From Papilionanthe hookeriana x Papilionanthe teres (taxonomy: Eukaryota; Streptophyta; Magnoliopsida; Asparagales; Orchidaceae): 64,000 bases of DNA. Where the stretch lies: contig CM040430.1 in the NCBI GenBank assembly GCA_022702705.1, forward strand, positions 71,003,982-71,067,981. The letters run 5' to 3'. Position 1 is the first letter of the stretch, and every line of letters begins with the position of its first letter. Below are positions 58,919 to 64,000 of this stretch, piece after piece. The notes under the pieces were generated by a model, which was not told the DNA's origin, did not search any database, and worked only from the letters and a program-made list of their open reading frames with translations. Position numbers and translations under genes: made by a program.

Positions 58919-60210
58919 ATCCTCTATCTCTCTTCCACTTCTTAATCAATTGATTCAAAGACTTAGACAGGGTTGATTAGTGTTCTCATCAGGGTTGATC
59001 TCAGTGTTGCCACGAAGTGTTCCTTGGGGTCTATTGCTAAGTGAATTAGCAATTTGTCTCAATTGATTCTCTATGTTTATAAGCGCAGCATTTAACTTTG
59101 CAATTGGTTTCCCATTTGCAATACCACTTCTTCTATAGACATCTTCTTATCCTCATATTGTTGATCATTGTTAGAGTCCAATATATACGAAGGTCTATAG
59201 TTTTTGTTCCCCTGATTATTCAAACATCCATTAGGATTTGCATGATTATATTCCCATTGTTGGTTCCAGCCCCAGTAGTATGATTCCAGTTAAAATTAGC
59301 ATGGTTCTTCCAACCTGGGTTGTAAAAGTTAGAATATGGGTTGTTTAAGATATTTAAAGTGTCATATGATAAATTAGAAATAATCATATTACCTAATGAA
59401 CTTTCCTCACTTACTGGAGTAAATCAGACTAGTTCATCCCAAATTGGTCCAATTTCTATGATATTGCAACAACCTGAGATGCAAGAATTGAGATCGCATC
59501 TATATCATGAATACTGGCTACCTTTCTAGGATAACTCTTGCAGAGGGCCATTGAAATTCATTTGTAGTCATTCTTTCAATTAATGCATACACTTCATCAA
59601 ATGGTTTTGATATTAATGAACCACCAGCGGCAGCGTCAATTATAGACCTAAGGGATCCTACTAACCCATTGTAAAATGATTTAATGATTAACTAATTTGG
59701 CAAAGCATGGTGTGGACACTTTCTTAAGAGTTCCTTAAATCTTTCCCAGGCTTCGTATATTGATTTTCCTTTATACTGATAAAATGAAATAATATCATTT
59801 CTAAGTTTAGTAGTTCTTGAAGGTGGAAAATACTTAGCTAGGAATTTTTAAGCTAACTCCTCTCAATTACTAATAGAACCAGATGCTAATGAGTATAACC
59901 ACATTTTAACCTTATCCCTTTGTGAGAAAGGAAAAAGCCTTAGTCTAACAGTATCATATGACATGTCGTTATAAAGAAATGTAGCACAAAGTTCTAGAAA
60001 ATATAATAAGTGTAAATAGGGATCCTCTGAAGGAGTTCTCCCAAGCAGGTTGTTCTGCACCAGTTGGATCATCTCTGGATTTAATTCAAACGAGTCAGCT
60101 TCTAGGATAAGGTTTTGTATACTTGAGTGAATTTCATCTATCATAAGATTTACATAATTTCTCAATGATTTATGATGATTTTTCAATTTATTATTTTGAA
60201 TGTTTTCCAT
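58919..60210 (-). pseudogene. gag: Athila-like gag of element 2
   Basis: The start ATG is at 60,208-60,210 on the minus strand. The first 115 codons are open (59,863-60,210): MENIQNNKLKNHHKSLRNYV, FELNPEMIQLVQNNLLGRTP, DPYLHLLYFLELCATF and RLRLFPFSQRDKVKMWLYSL, the classic Athila gag N-terminal region. The remainder to about 58,919 is broken by stops but keeps the capsid signature near 59,570-59,660 and an Asn/Tyr-rich linker. It would have formed the particle and bound RNA. Confidence 0.8.
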
Positions 60211-60536
60211 TTCTATTTCTAGTTTTTCAAGTCCTTTTTGTTATTTGATTTTATTCTTTTTTCTAACTTAGGATCATAAGGCATAATTCCCACAGATCCT
60301 TTAGTTTGCATACATAACACAACATACAATACATTAACAATTAAAAAAAATATTTTCAACACAAGAAAACATTTTCACAAACAACTTATTTTTTACACAA
60401 AAAGTTTCTTCACAACACATTTTCATACAAGAATCACTTTTCGTACAAAACAGTTTTTACGAAACTACAATTTTCCAAGTCTAAGACTAAATACTTCAAC
60501 TAAAATCCTCCTAAAAGTGAAGATCAACCGTTGCGA

Positions 60537-60554
60537 TCCTCGGCAATAGCGCCA
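60537..60554 (-). promoter_or_regulatory. Degenerate primer binding site, tRNA-Asp type (Athila-like element 2)
   Basis: The minus strand reads TGGCGCTATTGCCGAGGA, which differs at a few positions from the canonical tRNA-Asp PBS of Athila. Six bases separate it from the LTR at 60,561. Confidence 0.8.
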
Positions 60555-60560
60555 AAAAAT

Positions 60561-61073
60561 TGATCCCTGATTACAATATACCTGAGTTTAATCCTTTAAT
60601 TTTCTTGTTTAATTTTTTTCCTTTATAACAGTGCCAAAAACATGACTCCAAATCAAAGTAAGATTTCAAATATGTTTTTAAATAGTAGGCATTTTATGCA
60701 GGTATACCTTTCGTTATCAAGTAATATATAGCTTTCTGATTAATCTCCGAATATCAATCCCACAGAGATCGCGGTAAATCACAGAGGCTTTCAAGAAATG
60801 TTCTAGTCTACAATAACACGCCTTAGCTTGGAAGGTCGATAAAGGTTTGGTTTTAATTAAATCCTACAATTATTACTACAATACTACTTCTGAACTAAAA
60901 TACTTGTTGAAAAATGGAAAGTGAGGTTTATATATATTAAAAGTACTCTTCCTCATGTAATGAAATTAGTGACATGTGTAAAACTAAAACAAGTAGTGAG
61001 AGAGATTGTGACAAATAGGAGCAACTATATTTTATACCCTTCCTTGGTTCTATAAAGAACTTAGGATAATATG
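60561..61073 (-). mobile_element. 5' LTR of Athila-like element 2, interrupted
   Basis: Starts TGATCC and matches the first half-kilobase of the LTR at 19,105, including the CTTTCTGATTAA and AGATCGCGGTAAATCA blocks. It is cut at 61,073 by the next giant LTR; the rest should continue beyond the window. Confidence 0.8.
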
Positions 61074-64000
61074 TGTTGACCTCATTTTTGATGAGGTCTT
61101 CTCTTCTTCTCTTTAGTACTTAGGATCTAGCCTTAGGCTTTTCCTTTGACTATCCTAGAGGATTAGAATTGGGACCCACCACTTAGAAATTCAAACCACT
61201 TCTTAACTCCCTGCAAACTCCACAAACTTGATTGTAGACCCCTAATCACCTAGAGGGTTGAGATCAAATGTGGAAGTTTAAAAGATGAGTTCCTATAGGA
61301 CTCTTTGGCCTTAGGACTGCCCTGGGTGGCCTGGTCTGGTGAGGGGGCTGACTTACACACACACACTACACCTATACACTACACTTTCACACACCTCCTA
61401 GAAACACACCCATACCCAATTTGACCTCCTGACTCATGCAGGTGGTTCACATGGATGGTCCTTAACCCCTAAGCCCTTGGCTAAGAGGGTTAGGAACAAC
61501 ATAGTGGATGCCTCAAATGAGTCCCTTCATGGATCATGTGGACTTGATATGGCTTCATGGCTCAACAAAAATGATTTCATTCCACTTACATTCACCCGAT
61601 CTTGATTTTCAAAATTTTCGATTTTTGACCCGGGACCCNNNNNNNNNNNNNNNNNNNNNNNNNNNNNNNNNNNNNNNNNNNNNNNNNNNNNNNNNNNNNN
61701 NNNNNNNNNNNNNNNNNNNNNNNNNNNNNNNNNNNNNNNNNNNNNNNNNNNNNNNNNNNNNNNNNNNNNNNNNNNNNNNNNNNNNNNNNNNNNNNNNNNN
61801 NNNNNNNNNNNNNNNNNNNNNNNNNNNNNNNNNNNNNNNNNNNNNNNNNNNNNNNNNNNNNNNNNNNNNNNNNNNNNNNNNNNNNNNNNNNNNNNNNNNN
61901 NNNNNNNNNNNNNNNNNNNNNNNNNNNNNNNNNNNNNNNNNNNNNNNNNNNNNNNNNNNNNNNNNNNNNNNNNNNNNNNNNNNNNNNNNNNNNNNNNNNN
62001 NNNNNNNNNNNNNNNNNNNNNNNNNNNNNNNNNNNNNNNNNNNNNNNNNNNNNNNNNNNNNNNNNNNNNNNNNNNNNNNNNNNNNNNNNNNNNNNNNNNN
62101 NNNNNNNNNNNNNNNNNNNNNNNNNNNNNNNNNNNNNNAAATCACCTAAACTACCCAAAATTCTCCAAAATCATTCCTAAACATGTCCTCACCAATCAAA
62201 TTGATCATCCATACCCAAAAATACCAAAATTCCAAAAATACCTCCCAATACCCTCCAAATACCCAAAATACCCCTCTTAGCCAAAAAATCCAAAAATTCA
62301 GAAAATTCCCAGAAAATTCCAGAAAATCCCAAATATTCCCAATTTCATTTTGTCCAACTACACCATGGGCCAATTTTGTCAATTTACCCCACTTTTATCA
62401 AAACCCCCAATTCGACCCATTTTAACCCAAAGTAAACCCAATGTCAAACTAAACCTACCCAATTGACCCAAATTCTGGTCCAATTCAATTCTAAACTTCA
62501 ATTCAACATCCCCAACACCAATCTAGACCAAATCCAAGCCCAATTTGATTGGCATTGGGATCCAATTTCACTTTTGGCCTTAAAGCCCAATTTGGACCCA
62601 TGACCCAAACTTAGCCCAAACTCACCCAATTCAACTTCAATTAACCCCAAATCTTTTCTAAACCTTCCTTAACATCCCCATAAACAAAACACTAACATGA
62701 TTTGCCCAAGATTTTGACCCAAACCCCACTCAAATTCAACCCAAAATCAAAAAGCCCAATTTTGGCCTAAACCCAAACCTAACCCAAATAGACCCAAACC
62801 CCAAAATCAAAACCCAACCAAAGCCAAAACCTCTTTGAAACACTCCCATAAACATTTCCCAACATTTATTTTACATCAATTTCAACTCATAGCCCAACAT
62901 TGGCCCAAGTTAGCCCAATTTCACCTACATTGGTCCATTTACCAAATAAACCCAAATTCAACCCAATTCAAATCCAAACCACACCTAAATCTGACTTCAA
63001 ACTACTCATGAAACATCCCTAAACCAAATTCAACAATTATTTGGCCCAACCTCTTTACAAAATTTCTCATCCATAAACACATTCTCTAAACTTAAAAGGC
63101 CCACTTCCCTTAAACCATTCCTAAAAGCCCACTTCCTTCAAACCATTTCAAAGAGCCCAAATCCATCCTAAAGCCCACATGACATTTCCATCTCATCATC
63201 CACTTGATCAAAATCATTCCCTAAGTTTTAAACATCATCATCAAATCCATTCCAAATCAAGCCTCATGCCAAATTACCCCTAAAATGCCAAAATTCCTAA
63301 AATCCTATTTTCATGAAATCGACTAAACTTTTCCCAAGCCAAATGAGCCAAATGCAAGCCATGCACAAGCCACATGAAGCCATGAGAGGCTTTGACTATG
63401 TCATCAAGCCATTAATGGCAAAAGGAGGAGGCCTCTTTCTAAAGCTCCCTTAAGAGTGTTTTAACCCTTTTAATGCTTCACACTTAAACCATGCTTAACT
63501 CAATAATATTCATGGATGATGACCTCACCACCCTTTTCAAGCCGATCCAACTCGATCCTCCTCAGCCTCAAATCAAGCCATGGGAGGTGCACCAAGCCCA
63601 AATTCAATGGGTTGACCAAACCAAGCGCAAAATGAGCCACCTCCCCATTCCATTTTAATCCAACCACTTTACACATGGCAATGGCTCAATCGCCTACACT
63701 AAACCCCAACCCCCGACCTCACCCGAGCCAAGATGGCGACCAATGCTCGGCCGGCCACCCACCGTGCCGCCGGAAAACACCATGGCCGAAACCTCGGGAG
63801 GAGCCAAACTTCGAATTCTCACCTCGCCGAGTCGCCTCATACCCAAATGGCCACCATGGCCGTTCTTCTCTGACCGAAGCAACCGATCCCAACCCTTAAC
63901 TCCCCCGGAGAGCCCTCCACCATCTCCTATTTAAACCCCTCACCCTCTCGGCCAAAGAAGGTGCTGAACCAAACCTTAAGTGAAACTCGCCAAAATCATT
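61074..64000 (+). mobile_element. Giant LTR, fifth plus-strand copy (runs off window end)
   Basis: TGTTGACCTC followed by the terminal inverted repeat (61,078-61,098), the C/A-rich tract (62,139-63,300), and TATA-like CTATTTAAA at 63,927-63,935. About 2.9 kb of the expected 7.3 kb is present. It cannot be told whether this is a solo LTR or the 5' LTR of an element. ORFs at 63,675-63,934 lie in the GC-richer part and are not supported as genes. Confidence 0.9.
61639..62138. other. Assembly gap (500 N) inside the giant LTR
   Basis: Exactly 500 N, a standard placeholder size. In the LTRs at 28,796 and 48,917 the flanking sequences are only about 60 bases apart. The long open frames that cross this gap are artefacts. 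Confidence 1.

Noticed and set aside
61508..62149. Long ORFs at 61.5-62.2 kb
   Set aside because: They consist almost wholly of N; an artefact of the gap.

Overview
The window is nuclear DNA from a large-genome flowering plant, and essentially all of it is nested LTR retrotransposons. The signs are plant-type PBS sequences, Ty3/gypsy polyprotein domains, AT-rich non-coding LTRs several kilobases long, microsatellites and two runs of N. I see no host gene, tRNA, rRNA or CRISPR array, and I cannot name the species.

Two lineages are layered. The older is Athila-like and lies on the minus strand: an element at about 9.84-16.03 kb, and a second one split by a later insertion (19,105-21,433 plus 56,205-61,073). 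The younger is a giant Tat/Ogre-like family on the plus strand with LTRs of about 6.4-7.4 kb that run from TGTTGACC to GCCGACA. Its copies are: the 3' end of one element (1-9,040); an LTR without an interior (21,434-28,790); a complete element of about 27.4 kb (28,796-56,204); the start of another LTR (61,074 to the window end); and a diverged inverted LTR relative (about 16.03-18.82 kb).

The complete element reads 5' LTR, PBS matching tRNA-Arg, an upstream ORF of unknown function, gag, protease, RT (YVDD), RNase H, a second RNase H, integrase (DD35E), then an extra ORF, a tandem-repeat 3' UTR and the 3' LTR. The extra ORF is the main discovery. It encodes an AlkB-type 2-oxoglutarate/Fe(II) dioxygenase that resembles the plant ALKBH9/ALKBH10 RNA m6A demethylases. 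It starts 5 nt after a strong splice-acceptor-like site. The same gene sits in the same place in the independent, more diverged element at the left edge, where the Fe(II) and 2OG ligand residues are readable. This suggests a retrotransposon-borne RNA demethylase, perhaps made from a spliced subgenomic RNA.

The coding region of the complete element is broken by many small frameshifts, although its two LTRs are nearly identical. The breaks and many LTR-LTR differences fall where CAG/CTG would be expected, and these trinucleotides are locally depleted. I infer that many breaks are consensus base-calling errors at CHG-methylated sites, not real decay.
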